Notes: generated by a model from the sequence alone, not told the origin. DNA of 64,000 nucleotides from JBGAQP01 sp044220635 (GCA_044220635.1 JBGAQP010000001.1:62001-126000), one strand, 5' to 3'. Shown: positions 54,024 through 62,614, counted from the stretch's first letter. Numbers and translations: made by a program.

Positions 54024-54818
54024 GTGGCGCCCGACCCCCTCGTCATCGCCGGCAAGGCCTACGGCTCGCGCCTGCTCGTGGGCACCGGCAAGTACCGCGA
54101 CTTCGCCCAGACCGCGGCCGCGGTCGAGGCGAGCGGCGCGGAGATCGTCACCGTCGCGATCCGCCGCACGAACATCGGCCAGAACGCGGGCGAGCCGAGC
54201 CTGCTCGAGGCGCTGCCGCCCTCGCGCTACACGATCCTGCCCAACACCGCGGGCTGCTACAGCGCCGAAGACGCGGTGAGGACGCTGCGGCTCGCGCGCG
54301 AGCTACTCGACGGGCACGCGCTCGTCAAGCTCGAGGTGCTCGGCGACGCGCAGACCCTCTACCCCAACATGCCCGAGACGCTGGCGGCCGCGCGCCAGCT
54401 CGTCGCCGAGGGCTTCCAGGTGATGGCCTACTGCAGCGACGACCCGATCCTCGCCCGCGAGCTCGAGGCGATCGGCTGCGTGGCCGTGATGCCGCTCGCC
54501 TCCCTCATCGGCTCGGGGATGGGCATCGTGAACCCGTGGAACCTCGGCATCATCATCGACCGCGCGAAGATCCCGGTCCTCGTGGACGCGGGCATCGGCA
54601 CCGCCTCCGATGCGGCGGTCGCGATGGAGCTCGGCTGCGACGGGGTGCTCATGAACACCGCGATCGCGAAGGCCGGGGACCCGGTGCGCATGGCGCGCGC
54701 GATGCGCCTCGCCGTCGAGGCGGGGCGCGAGGCCTTCCTCGCCGGGCGCATGGCGAGGAAGCCCTACGAGGCGAGCGCGAGCTCTCCCGAGGGCGGCCTC
54801 ATCCAGAAGTCGGCCTGA
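54024..54818 (+). CDS. thiG: Thiazole synthase ThiG
   Basis: A 264-residue TIM-barrel enzyme forming the thiazole phosphate of thiamine from DXP, ThiS-thiocarboxylate and a glycine-derived imine. The Schiff-base Lys is in HALVKLEVLGD. Also present are TVAIRRTNIGQNAGEP-like N-terminal strands, the QVMAYCSDDPILARELE segment, PLASLIGSGMGIVNPWNLGI and the phosphate loop LVDAGIGTASDAA. The start is GTG 54024. A thiO gene is not visible here. Confidence 0.95.
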   Translation: MAPDPLVIAGKAYGSRLLVGTGKYRDFAQTAAAVEASGAEIVTVAIRRTNIGQNAGEPSLLEALPPSRYTILPNTAGCYSAEDAVRTLRLARELLDGHALVKLEVLGDAQTLYPNMPETLAAARQLVAEGFQVMAYCSDDPILARELEAIGCVAVMPLASLIGSGMGIVNPWNLGIIIDRAKIPVLVDAGIGTASDAAVAMELGCDGVLMNTAIAKAGDPVRMARAMRLAVEAGREAFLAGRMARKPYEASASSPEGGLIQKSA

Positions 54819-54830
54819 GGGGAGGCCGGA

Positions 54831-54865
54831 AACGCAAACGCCGGGTCGCCCCGGCGTCTTGCGTT
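54831..54865. terminator. Hairpin terminator between thiG and the outer-membrane protein gene
   Basis: AACGCAA-ACGCCGGG pairs with CCCGGCGT-(C)-TTGCGTT around a TCGC loop, a 15-bp nearly perfect stem with one bulge. It lies between convergent genes and may work both ways, though T tracts are short. Confidence 0.65.
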
Positions 54866-54879
54866 CACGGCCGAGCGCT

Positions 54880-55485
54880 CTAGAACCGCCACATCACGCC
54901 GACCGAGAAGAGGTCGGACTCCGTGTCGCTTGCGAGGGGAGACCCCAGGGGCGAATAGCGCTCGAGTTCGGCGCGGATGCCGAACGCCTTGGTGAAGTCG
55001 TAGCGCAGCCCCAGCCCGTATCGCACGCGCGTGCCGCGCGCTGCGCCGTCGGAGAGGAGCGAGGCGTAGTACGGGGCGAAGGCGGGGCGCGCCTCGCCGC
55101 GGTAGGCGCCGAGGCGCCCGTAGAGCGAAAACTTGCTCCACACCGGAAGCGTGGCGACGGTGTTCACGCCGAAGCCGGTGCTGCGGAAGCCCGAATCGAG
55201 GCTCGCCGGGCTCGCGAAGGGGTTGGTGAGCCGGCCGTAGTCGACGTACTCGCCCTCGATCGAGAGGTAGCTCGTCGCCTTGTAGCCGAGCTTCAGGCGA
55301 TAGCCGTTCTCCGAGAGCGTGGGCGAAAGGCCCAGCAGCGTGGGCGAGGCGAAGCTGTAGAAACCCGTGCCCGCCAGGAGCGCGGACTGCGGGGGCCGCA
55401 GGAGGCCGAGGTAATTCGCCTGGCCCCAGGCGAGCGAGGCCGCCGAGGTGGCGACAACCACGAGGAGCCGTTTCGGGAAACCCAT
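54880..55485 (-). CDS. Small outer-membrane beta-barrel protein
   Basis: A 201-residue exported protein. Its signal peptide (MGFPKRLLVVVATSAASLAWG) precedes alternating beta-strand sequences, including TGFYSFASPTLLGLSP, YRLKLGYKATSYLSIEGEYV, FGVNTVATLPV, FSLYGRLGAYRGEA, RYGLGLRYDFTKAFGIRAEL and FSVGVMWRF. The C-terminal Phe is the usual assembly signal. It resembles the OmpA-type 8-stranded barrel without a peptidoglycan domain. Function unknown. Confidence 0.82.
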   Translation of the reverse strand: MGFPKRLLVVVATSAASLAWGQANYLGLLRPPQSALLAGTGFYSFASPTLLGLSPTLSENGYRLKLGYKATSYLSIEGEYVDYGRLTNPFASPASLDSGFRSTGFGVNTVATLPVWSKFSLYGRLGAYRGEARPAFAPYYASLLSDGAARGTRVRYGLGLRYDFTKAFGIRAELERYSPLGSPLASDTESDLFSVGVMWRF

Positions 55486-55628
55486 GTCCGCGTCCAGATG
55501 TCCTTGATTCGCAACGCAGATGGACTGACCGCCGGAGGTCCCCGGGGTTCCCTAGGGAAGGCCCCGAAGCCCGGTTCGTCGATCCAATGTAGGCTTCGCC
55601 CCGTAGCCTTGTCAATGCGACGCTCCCC

Positions 55629-55634
55629 TATAAT
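55629..55634 (+). promoter_or_regulatory. Consensus -10 box for trmB
   Basis: A perfect TATAAT, 44 nt before the preferred TTG start of trmB. A TTGTCA at 55609-55614 is only 14 nt upstream, so -35 placement is unclear. It lies downstream of the ATG at 55615, arguing against that codon as the start. Confidence 0.55.
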
Positions 55635-55677
55635 CCAGCAGCCGAAACACCCCCGGAAAAGCGTTCCGAAAGCCCCC

Positions 55678-56361
55678 TTGGACACCCCCCATCCCCCCGT
55701 CCGCAGCTACGTCCTTCGCCAAGGGCGTTTTTCGCCCGCACAGCAACGGGCCTGCGAGGCGCTCCTGCCTCGATTCGGCGTCGCCTACGGGGTGCAGGCG
55801 CTCGATTTCGAGGCCCTGTTCGGCCGCCGCGCCCCCGTGGTGGTGGAGATCGGCTTCGGCATGGGGGAAGGCACCGCGCGCATCGCCGCCGAGAACCCTG
55901 GCATCGACTACCTCGGGATCGAGGTCCACGGCCCCGGCGTGGGGGCGCTGCTCAAGCGGCTCGAGGAGCAATCGCTCACCAACGTCCGGATCGTCCATCA
56001 CGACGCGGTCGAGGTCCTGCGCGACATGGTTCGGCCGGGATCGCTGGCGGGCATCCACATCTTCTTTCCCGACCCCTGGCCGAAGAAGCGCCATCACAAG
56101 CGCCGCCTCGTGCAGCCCGCGTTCGCGGCGCTCGCCGCCTCGCGCCTCGCGCCCGGCGGCACCCTGCACTTCGCCACCGACTGGCAGGACTACGCGGAGC
56201 ACGCGCTCGCGGTTTTCGCGGCCACGCCCGGGCTCGCGAACGCGGCGCCGGGCTTCGCCCCGCGCCCGGCCACGCGCCCCGAGACCAAGTTCGAGCGCCG
56301 GGGGCTCCGCCTGGGCCACGGCGTGTGGGACCTCGTCTTCCACCGAAGGACCTCCCCATGA
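55678..56361 (+). CDS. trmB: tRNA (guanine-46-N7)-methyltransferase
   Basis: A 227-residue SAM methyltransferase that forms m7G46 in tRNA. Signatures are RSYVLRQGRFSPAQQRACE, VVVEIGFGMGEGTARIA (SAM site), YLGIEVHGPGVGALLK, IHIFFPDPWPKKRHHKRRL and the C-terminal RPETKFERRGLRLGHGVWDL. The start TTG 55678 is preferred because the TATAAT at 55629-55634 would start transcription after the alternative ATG (55615). The ribosome-binding site is weak. It overlaps the FecR gene (ATGA). Confidence 0.93.
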   Translation: MDTPHPPVRSYVLRQGRFSPAQQRACEALLPRFGVAYGVQALDFEALFGRRAPVVVEIGFGMGEGTARIAAENPGIDYLGIEVHGPGVGALLKRLEEQSLTNVRIVHHDAVEVLRDMVRPGSLAGIHIFFPDPWPKKRHHKRRLVQPAFAALAASRLAPGGTLHFATDWQDYAEHALAVFAATPGLANAAPGFAPRPATRPETKFERRGLRLGHGVWDLVFHRRTSP

Positions 56362-57038
56362 GAATCGACGACCCCGCCGCCCGGCGCGCGTTCCTGCGCC
56401 GACTCGCGGCGAGCGGCGCCCTCGGCGCCGCCGGCCTGACCGGCCTCATCTCGAGGGCGCTCGCGCGCGGCGACCTGCCGCCCGGCGTGAACCGCCTCGA
56501 GGGGACGGCGACGGTCAACGGCCGCCCGGCGCAAAACGGCACGCCCGTGAGCCTGGGCGACCGCGTGGCGACCGGCCGCGCGAGCCAGGCCGTGATCATC
56601 GTCAACGACGACGCCTTCCTGATGCGTGCGGATACCGCGATCGACTTCCAGGGGCGCGGCGGGGTGCTCGCGAACATGGTCGTGGCGACCGGCAAGGTGC
56701 TCTCGGTGTTCTCGAAGAAGCCGCTGGCGATCAAGGCGGCCACGGCCTCGATCGGCATCCGCGGCACCGGCGCCTACCTCGAGGTCGAGGCCGGGCGAGT
56801 CTACTTCTGCCTGTGCTACGGCGAGGCCCGGATCGACGGCCCCGGGATGGAGTCGAGGGTGGTGAAGACGCGCCACCACGAGGCGCCCCTCGTCCTCACC
56901 GAGAGCGGCGGGATCATGAGCGCCGCCCCCGGCCCGGTGGTGAACCACACGGACGACGAGCTGATCCTGCTCGAGTCCTACGTGGGTCGCGTTCCCGATT
57001 TCATGAGCGACGGCACCTTCATCGGGCCGCGCTACTGA
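56358..57038 (+). CDS. FecR-domain protein with Tat-like leader
   Basis: A 226-residue protein. The N terminus has RRAFLRRLAASGALGAAGLTG, a twin-arginine-like leader or signal anchor. A FecR-type beta domain follows: VNRLEGTATVNGRPA, GDRVATGRASQAVIIVNDDA, FLMRADTAIDFQ, ASIGIRGTGAYLEVE. The last region has CLCYGEARI and a His pair. Unlike classical FecR, no ECF sigma factor or TonB receptor lies nearby. It is translationally coupled to trmB and ends 7 nt inside the convergent hemW. Function unknown. Confidence 0.82.
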   Translation: MRIDDPAARRAFLRRLAASGALGAAGLTGLISRALARGDLPPGVNRLEGTATVNGRPAQNGTPVSLGDRVATGRASQAVIIVNDDAFLMRADTAIDFQGRGGVLANMVVATGKVLSVFSKKPLAIKAATASIGIRGTGAYLEVEAGRVYFCLCYGEARIDGPGMESRVVKTRHHEAPLVLTESGGIMSAAPGPVVNHTDDELILLESYVGRVPDFMSDGTFIGPRY

Positions 57039-58225
57039 GCGCGGCGCGGCTCCGGCAGGAAGCGCTCGAGGAGCGCGTTCAGGAACCGCCGCCCCTTCGG
57101 CGTCGGGCGGATCCACGTGGGGTCGCGTTGCAGCAGCCCCTCGGATTCGGCCCGCTCGAGCTCGCGCCCCACGGCCGCGATCGCAAGTCCCGTGCGTTCG
57201 GTGAAGAGCGCGGCCGGGAAGCCCTCCACGAGCCGCAGCGCGTTCAGCATGAACTCGAAGGGAAGGCTCGCCGCGTCCACGTCGCGGGCCTCCTCGATGG
57301 CGTCGCCCGCCTCGGCGGCCTCGAGGTAGGCCTTCGGCTGGCGCCATCGCGCCTCGCGCCGGATGCCCCCGGCCGAGGAGATCTTGCCGTGGGCGCCGGC
57401 GCCGATGCCCAGGTAGTCGCCGAAGGTCCAGTAGTTGAGGTTGTGGCGCGCGCGCATCCCGGGGCGCGCGAACGCCGAGGTCTCGTAGTGCTCCCAGCCG
57501 CCCGCGGCGAGCGCGGCCTCGATCGCGTCCTGCATGTCGGCCGCGGCGTCCTCGTCGGGAAGCGCCGGCGGGTAGCGGTGGAAGAGCGTGTTGGGCTCGA
57601 GCGTGAGGTGGTAGGCCGAGACGTGGGGCGCGCCCGCGGCCATCGCCTCGTCGACGTCCGCGAGCGCGAGCGCGAGATCCTGCCCGGGCAGCGCGTACAT
57701 GAGGTCCACGTTCACGTTGCCGAAGACCTCGAGCGCGGCGGCGAGCGCGGCCCGCGCCTCGGCGGCGCCGTGCACGCGGCCGATCGCGGCGAGCCGCGCG
57801 TCGTCGAAGCTCTGCACGCCGAGCGAGAGCCGGTTCACCCCGGCCTCGCGCAAGCCCCGGAAACGCCCGGCCTCGAAGGTGCCGGGATTGGCCTCGAGGG
57901 TGACTTCGGCGCCGGGCTCCACGGGGATGCGCGCGCGCACGGCCGCGAGGAGCCGGTCGATCGACTCCGGCGCGAACAGGCTCGGCGTTCCCCCGCCGAT
58001 GAAGATCGAGGCGAGGCGCCGCCCCCACACGCGCGGCAGGCTCGCCTCCAGGTCGAGGACGAGTGCGTCCACGTAGCGCGCTTCGGGAATCTCGCCGCGC
58101 GCCTCGTGGGAGTTGAAGTCGCAGTACGGGCACTTGCGCAGGCACCACGGGACGTGGACGTAGAGCGCGAGGGGCGGCGGCTGCGCGAGACGCGCGCGCG
58201 TGAAATCCACGAGCACCGCCGCCAT
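57032..58225 (-). CDS. hemW: Radical SAM heme chaperone HemW
   Basis: A 397-residue protein formerly taken for an oxygen-independent coproporphyrinogen oxidase. The radical-SAM motif C-x3-C-x2-C is in HVPWCLRKCPYCDFN. Downstream are FIGGGTPSLF, RLSLGVQSFDDARL and the C-terminal HemW domain (SAYHLTLEPNTLFHRYP, NLNYWTFGDYLGIGAGAHGK). HemW inserts heme into respiratory enzymes. Last gene of the kinase-phosphatase-rph-rdgB-hemW operon, 7 nt after rdgB. Confidence 0.95.
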   Translation of the reverse strand: MAAVLVDFTRARLAQPPPLALYVHVPWCLRKCPYCDFNSHEARGEIPEARYVDALVLDLEASLPRVWGRRLASIFIGGGTPSLFAPESIDRLLAAVRARIPVEPGAEVTLEANPGTFEAGRFRGLREAGVNRLSLGVQSFDDARLAAIGRVHGAAEARAALAAALEVFGNVNVDLMYALPGQDLALALADVDEAMAAGAPHVSAYHLTLEPNTLFHRYPPALPDEDAAADMQDAIEAALAAGGWEHYETSAFARPGMRARHNLNYWTFGDYLGIGAGAHGKISSAGGIRREARWRQPKAYLEAAEAGDAIEEARDVDAASLPFEFMLNALRLVEGFPAALFTERTGLAIAAVGRELERAESEGLLQRDPTWIRPTPKGRRFLNALLERFLPEPRRAQ

Positions 58226-58232
58226 TCGCGCC

Positions 58233-58850
58233 TCAGGCTTCCGCGGCGACCCGCAAGGACTCGAGGCGCTCGGCGAGCGCGTCCATCGCGCGCGCGCGGT
58301 GGCTCGCGCGGTTCTTCTCCTGCGCGGAGAGCTCGGCCGCGGTGAGCCCCGGCCCCGGCAGGTAGAAGTGCGGGTCGTAGCCGAAGCCGCGGCTGCCGCG
58401 CGGCTCGAGCACGATCTCGCCGTGCCAGACGCCGTCGGCGACGACGGGGCAGGGGTCCGCGGGCGAGCGCATCAGCACGAGCACGCAATAGAAATAGGCC
58501 GAGCGGTCGGCGACCTCGCGCAGGCGCCCGACGAGCTTCGCGTTGTTGGCGGCGTCGCGATGCTCGCGCGGGCCGTCGCGGCCCGCATAGATCGCCGATT
58601 GCACGCCGGGCTCGCCGCCGATCGCGGGCACGCACAGGCCCGAGTCGTCGGCGAGCGCGGCCTCGCCCGTGGCGAGGCTCGCGTGCCGCGCCTTCGCGAG
58701 CGCGTTCTCGAGGAAGGTGTCGTGGGGCTCCTCGGCCTCGGAGACGCCGAGCCGCGACTGGGCCACCGCCTCGATCCCGTGGTGCAGCAGCAACGCGGAG
58801 AGCTCGCGCAGCTTCGCGGCGTTGTTCGAGGCGATGACGACGCGCTTCAC
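58233..58850 (-). CDS. rdgB: dITP/XTP pyrophosphatase RdgB
   Basis: A 205-residue Ham1/RdgB house-cleaning enzyme that hydrolyses dITP, XTP and related nucleotides to keep them out of DNA. Signatures: VIASNNAAKLRELSALL, the metal site ALADDSGLCVPAIGGEPGV, YFYCVLVLMRS, GFGYDPHFYLP and ELSAQEKNRASHRARAM. GTG 58850 overlaps the RNase PH stop (GTGA). Confidence 0.95.
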   Translation of the reverse strand: MKRVVIASNNAAKLRELSALLLHHGIEAVAQSRLGVSEAEEPHDTFLENALAKARHASLATGEAALADDSGLCVPAIGGEPGVQSAIYAGRDGPREHRDAANNAKLVGRLREVADRSAYFYCVLVLMRSPADPCPVVADGVWHGEIVLEPRGSRGFGYDPHFYLPGPGLTAAELSAQEKNRASHRARAMDALAERLESLRVAAEA

Positions 58851-59599
58851 GAGGCCGCCGGGCCTGCCCGCGCCGGCAGCGGGATCGCGAGCGCCTCGCG
58901 CTGCCTCGCCACGAGCTCGCCCACGCCCTTCGCGGCGAGGTCGAGCATCCGGGCCATCTGCTCGCGCGTGAAGGGCTCGCCCTCCGCGGTGCCCTGCACC
59001 TCGACGAAGCGCCCCGAGCCCGTCATCACCACGTTCATGTCGGTGCCGCAGGAGGAGTCCTCCGCGTAGTCGAGGTCGAGCACGGGCTCGCCCGCGACGA
59101 GGCCCACGGACACCGCGGCGACGAACCCCGTGAGCGGGTCGGCGGCGACCAGGCCGCGCGCGCGCAGCCACGCGACCGCGTCGGCGAGCGCGACCATCGC
59201 GCCGGTGATCGCCGCGCAGCGCGTTCCGCCGTCGGCCTGCAGGACGTCGCAATCGATCGTCACCTGGCGCTCGCCGAGCCTCGCGAGGTCGGTCACCGCC
59301 CGAAGGCTGCGGCCGACGAGGCGCTGGATCTCCTGCGTGCGCCCCGACTGCCGCCCGGCCGCGGCCTCCCGCGCGCCGCGCGTGTTCGTGGCCCGCGGCA
59401 GCATCCCGTATTCCGCAGTGACCCAGCCCGAGCCCTTGCCCTTCAGGAACGCGGGGACCTTCTCCTCGACGCTCGCGGTGCACAGCACCTTCGTATGGCC
59501 GAAGGTGACCAGCACCGAGCCCTCGGCGTGCATCGTGTAGCCGCGCTCGAGGCTCACGGGGCGAAGTGCGTCGGGCGCGCGGTCGAAGGAACGGGGCAT
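58847..59599 (-). CDS. rph: Ribonuclease PH
   Basis: A 250-residue phosphorolytic 3'-5' exoribonuclease that trims tRNA 3' ends. MPRSFDRAPDALRPVSLERG is the typical N terminus, with SVLVTFGHTKVLCTASVEE, GWVTAEYGMLPRATNTR, TIDCDVLQADGGTRCAAITG and DLDYAEDSSCGTDMNVVMTG all present. It sits 12 nt after the PP2C phosphatase gene and overlaps rdgB. Confidence 0.96.
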   Translation of the reverse strand: MPRSFDRAPDALRPVSLERGYTMHAEGSVLVTFGHTKVLCTASVEEKVPAFLKGKGSGWVTAEYGMLPRATNTRGAREAAAGRQSGRTQEIQRLVGRSLRAVTDLARLGERQVTIDCDVLQADGGTRCAAITGAMVALADAVAWLRARGLVAADPLTGFVAAVSVGLVAGEPVLDLDYAEDSSCGTDMNVVMTGSGRFVEVQGTAEGEPFTREQMARMLDLAAKGVGELVARQREALAIPLPARAGPAAS

Positions 59600-59611
59600 G
59601 GCGGCTCGCCC

Positions 59612-60520
59612 CTAGCGGGGAACCTTGCGGATCGCATCCTGGATCTCGGCGATCGCCCGCTCGATGTCCTCCTCGGTCACCTCGTCGTGCGCGACCGGGA
59701 CGTCGAGCTCCTGCGTCGAGTTGCTCGCGGTGGTGAACTGCTCCTCGGCCATCGACTGGGTGTCCTCGACCCGCGGATCGTCCTGGCTCTCCCAGGTCAT
59801 CGCCACCACGGAGATGTTGTCGGACTCCCCCTTCGCGCGGCGGTGGGCCTCGGTGATGAGGCCGGGGACGAGCCCGACGACGTCCTGCTTGCGCAGCAGC
59901 GACCCGATGAGGCTCGGCGGGATGTGGGCCCAGAAGCCGTCGGTGGACAGCAGGATCGTGTCGCCGGTCTGCAGGGCGAACTCGCGGCCGACGGAGATCT
60001 GCGGCGGCACGACCCCGCCCAGGCAGCTGTAGATCTTGTTGCGGTCGGGGTGGCTCGCGGCCATCTCGGGCGTGAGGACGCCCGACTCGATCAGCTGCTG
60101 CACCCGCGAATGGTCCTGGGTGGCGGCGACGAGGTTTCCGCCGCGCAGCACGTACAGGCGCGAGTCGCCCGCGTGCGCCCAGTTCGCGCGCCCGTCCTGC
60201 ACCACGCAGGCGACGCAGGTGGTGCGGGGGCACTCGAGCAGGCTCTTCTCGACCGCGTGGGAGACGATCGCGCGGTGCGCGGCGTTGATCGCCGCGACCA
60301 GGAACTCGGAGGGCTTGCGCAGCTTGTTGCGCGCCTCCTGCTGGAAGCGGCGGGTGATCTCGGCCACGGCGATCTCGGCGGCCACCTCGCCCTGCATGTG
60401 GCCGCCCATGCCGTCGGCGATCACCATCAGCAGGACGTTGCGGCTGTAGGAGTAGCCGACGCGGTCCTCGTTGCCCTTGCGGTCGCCCTGGTGGCTGTCC
60501 TGGAAGATGGTGAATCGCAT
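59612..60520 (-). CDS. PP2C-type Ser/Thr protein phosphatase
   Basis: A 302-residue PPM phosphatase that probably reverses the adjacent kinase. Metal and phosphate motifs are in order: DSHQGDRKGNEDRVGYSYSR, MVIADGMGGHMQGEVAAEI, WAHAGDSRLYVLRGGNLV, ILLSTDGFWAHI and GESDNISVVAMTWESQDDP. An acidic tail of about 50 residues (EVTEEDIERAIAEIQDAIRK) follows the domain. It lies 20 nt after the kinase and 12 nt before rph. Confidence 0.92.
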   Translation of the reverse strand: MRFTIFQDSHQGDRKGNEDRVGYSYSRNVLLMVIADGMGGHMQGEVAAEIAVAEITRRFQQEARNKLRKPSEFLVAAINAAHRAIVSHAVEKSLLECPRTTCVACVVQDGRANWAHAGDSRLYVLRGGNLVAATQDHSRVQQLIESGVLTPEMAASHPDRNKIYSCLGGVVPPQISVGREFALQTGDTILLSTDGFWAHIPPSLIGSLLRKQDVVGLVPGLITEAHRRAKGESDNISVVAMTWESQDDPRVEDTQSMAEEQFTTASNSTQELDVPVAHDEVTEEDIERAIAEIQDAIRKVPR

Positions 60521-60540
60521 CGCGGCGGCTGCGGCGGGAC

Positions 60541-61485
60541 CTAGCGGGAGAAGAGCTTCGACAACGGCTTGTTGATCGTGTCGAAGAAGCTCCTCTTCGC
60601 CTCGGCGGCCGGCTCCTCCATGAGGCGCTTCTGCAGGTCGAAGGCGGTCTGGGGGCGCCGCAGGTGGTCGAGCGCGAGGCACTCGTCGACGATCGCGTAG
60701 AGCGCATCCGAGTACGGCTGCCGCGCGAGGGTCCTCAGCGGGATCATGCGGTCCTTCTCGGCGCGCCCGTCGGCGGCCTGCGGCGGCGTTCCGGCGATGC
60801 AGGTGTAGATCGTCGCCCCCACGGAGTAGATGTCGCTCCAGGGGCCGAGCTCCGCGGGCACGAAGCGATACTGCTCGGGCGCGGCGAAGCCCGCGGTGTA
60901 CATGGGACGCAGCTTCATCGCCTCCTCGGAGAGCGTGATCCGCGCCGCGCCGAAATCGAGCAGCACCGGGCGGCCGTCCATGGAGATGAAGATGTTGGCG
61001 GGCTTGATGTCGAGGTGCAGGAGCTTGTTCGCGTGCACCTCGCGCAGCCCGTTCATGAGGTGGATGAAGACCCGCCGGATGAAGGCCTCGCTGAACTCGT
61101 GCCGGTGGCGCTGGATGTGGAACTGCAGGGTGCGGCCGCGCACGTACTGCATCACCATGTAGCAGGTCTCGTTCGCGCGGAAGAAGTTCTCCACGCGCAC
61201 CACGTTGGGGTGCGAGATCATCGCGAGCGCGCGCCCCTCCTCGAAGAAGCACTTGAGGCCGTGGCGGAAGACCGAGAGGTTGGACTCCTCGGCGATGTTC
61301 ACCTCCACGCCCTCCGCGCGCAGCGCGAGCGAGGAAGGAAGGTATTCCTTGATCGCGAAGGGCGTGCCGGCCTCGTCCCGGGCCAGGTAGACGATGCTGA
61401 AACCGCCGGAGGAAAGGGGCTTCTCGATGCGGTAGCCGTTCAGCACGTAGCCGGCGGGCAACGGCTGATTGACCTGCTGGGGCAT
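60541..61485 (-). CDS. Hanks-type Ser/Thr protein kinase
   Basis: A 314-residue soluble protein kinase. The Gly-rich loop is PLSSGGFSIVYLARD, the ATP-binding Lys FAIKEYLPSS, the catalytic loop LLHLDIKPANIFISM (HLD rather than HRD, so a non-RD kinase), and the metal-binding VLLDFGAAR. APEQ in GFAAPEQYRFVP replaces the usual APE loop. Unlike many bacterial kinases it has no TM helix or PASTA domain. First gene of an operon with the phosphatase, rph, rdgB and hemW. Substrates unknown. Confidence 0.9.
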   Translation of the reverse strand: MPQQVNQPLPAGYVLNGYRIEKPLSSGGFSIVYLARDEAGTPFAIKEYLPSSLALRAEGVEVNIAEESNLSVFRHGLKCFFEEGRALAMISHPNVVRVENFFRANETCYMVMQYVRGRTLQFHIQRHRHEFSEAFIRRVFIHLMNGLREVHANKLLHLDIKPANIFISMDGRPVLLDFGAARITLSEEAMKLRPMYTAGFAAPEQYRFVPAELGPWSDIYSVGATIYTCIAGTPPQAADGRAEKDRMIPLRTLARQPYSDALYAIVDECLALDHLRRPQTAFDLQKRLMEEPAAEAKRSFFDTINKPLSKLFSR

Positions 61486-61505
61486 TGGGGACGGGGCGGT
61501 TCCGC

Positions 61506-61511
61506 TATAAT
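61506..61511 (+). promoter_or_regulatory. Candidate -10 box for yicC
   Basis: TATAAT on the plus strand, 107 nt before the yicC ATG. A TTGGGG at 61485-61490 lies at a short 15-nt spacing. Confidence 0.45.
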
Positions 61512-61515
61512 TCTC

Positions 61516-61544
61516 GTCATTGTCGGCACTCCCTCCTGCCTTGT
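61516..61544 (-). promoter_or_regulatory. Candidate promoter for the kinase-phosphatase operon
   Basis: On the minus strand TTTACA, 17 nt, then GACAAT, with the start predicted about 25-30 nt before the kinase ATG. The exact ends are approximate. It is back-to-back with the yicC TATAAT. Confidence 0.5.
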
Positions 61545-61617
61545 AAAGGCGTGAAGGGAAAGACTTTTTGGCCGAGACCCGCGGCGCGAGCCCGCATCGA
61601 ACGATCCCAGGACGCCC

Positions 61618-62484
61618 ATGATCGCCAGCATGACCGGCTTCGCCGCCGCCGCCCGCGAAGACGCGAGCGGCAATCTCGCGGTGGAAATCAGGAGCGTGAA
61701 CCACCGCTACCTCGAGTTCCAGTGCCGCATTCCCGACGAGCTGCGCGCGCTCGAGCCGCAGTTGCGCGAGGCCGTCACGCAGCGTCTCGCGCGCGGCAAG
61801 GTCGACTGCCGGGTGACCTTCTCGCCGGCCGCGGCGCTCTCGCGCGCGATCGTGCCGGAGGCGGGCGCGCTCGCCGCGCTCGCGGGCGCGAGCGCGCGCG
61901 TCCTCGAGGCCTTCCCGAAGGCTCGCGATCTCTCCGTCGCGGAGATCCTCGCGTTCCCTGGCGTGGTGGCCGCGGAGGCGCTTTCCGCCGACCGCCTGCG
62001 CGAGGGGGTGCTCGCGCTGCTCGCGCAGGCCCTCTCGGAGCTGCACCAGGCACGGGGGCGCGAGGGCGCGAAGCTCGCCGCGCTGCTGCGCGAGCGGCTC
62101 GATCGCATGCACGCGCTCGTGCAGGAGGCGAAGCCCCTGATGCCCGCGGCGATCCGCGCGTTCCAGGAAAAGCTCGCCGCGCGCCTCGCGGAGGCCGGGG
62201 CCTCGGCCGGCGACGAGCGCCTGCACCAGGAGGTCGTGCTCTACGCCTCCCGGATCGACGTCGACGAGGAGCTCTCGCGGCTTTCCGCGCACCTCACGGA
62301 ATTCCGCCACGTCCTGGACAAGGGCGGGGCCTGCGGCAAGCGCCTCGATTTCCTCTGCCAGGAGCTCAACCGGGAGGCGAACACGCTCGGCTCGAAATCC
62401 GTCGCCAACGAGATCACGCGCATCTCGGTGGAGCTCAAGGTGCTGATCGAGCAGATGCGCGAGCAGGTCCAGAACATCGAGTGA
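61618..62484 (+). CDS. yicC: YicC family endoribonuclease
   Basis: A 288-residue YicC-like protein. The N-terminal MIASMTGFAAAAREDASGNL and IRSVNHRYLEFQCRIPDELR are diagnostic, as is the C-terminal LDFLCQELNREANTLGSKSV plus the helix ending EQMREQVQNIE. YicC is now known as an endoribonuclease that degrades certain sRNAs such as RyhB in E. coli. It usually neighbours rph or gmk; here both are nearby. Confidence 0.95.
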   Translation: MIASMTGFAAAAREDASGNLAVEIRSVNHRYLEFQCRIPDELRALEPQLREAVTQRLARGKVDCRVTFSPAAALSRAIVPEAGALAALAGASARVLEAFPKARDLSVAEILAFPGVVAAEALSADRLREGVLALLAQALSELHQARGREGAKLAALLRERLDRMHALVQEAKPLMPAAIRAFQEKLAARLAEAGASAGDERLHQEVVLYASRIDVDEELSRLSAHLTEFRHVLDKGGACGKRLDFLCQELNREANTLGSKSVANEITRISVELKVLIEQMREQVQNIE

Positions 62485-62586
62485 GCCCTTCGGCCGCCCG
62501 GGGCCGATCCGGCACATCGTGCGATCGCGGCCGCGATCCTTCGCGGTGATGCAGACGGGCGCGCCGCGCCTTCCCGCCGCACCAAT

Positions 62587-62614
62587 CGAAAGCCCCGCCG
62601 AAGCGGGGCTTTCG
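62587..62614. terminator. Bidirectional hairpin terminator
   Basis: A 12-bp perfect stem, CGAAAGCCCCGC with GCGGGGCTTTCG, around a CGAA loop. It lies 102 nt after yicC and 36 nt after the stop of the convergent collagen-like gene. A/T runs on both arms suit termination either way. Confidence 0.75.
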
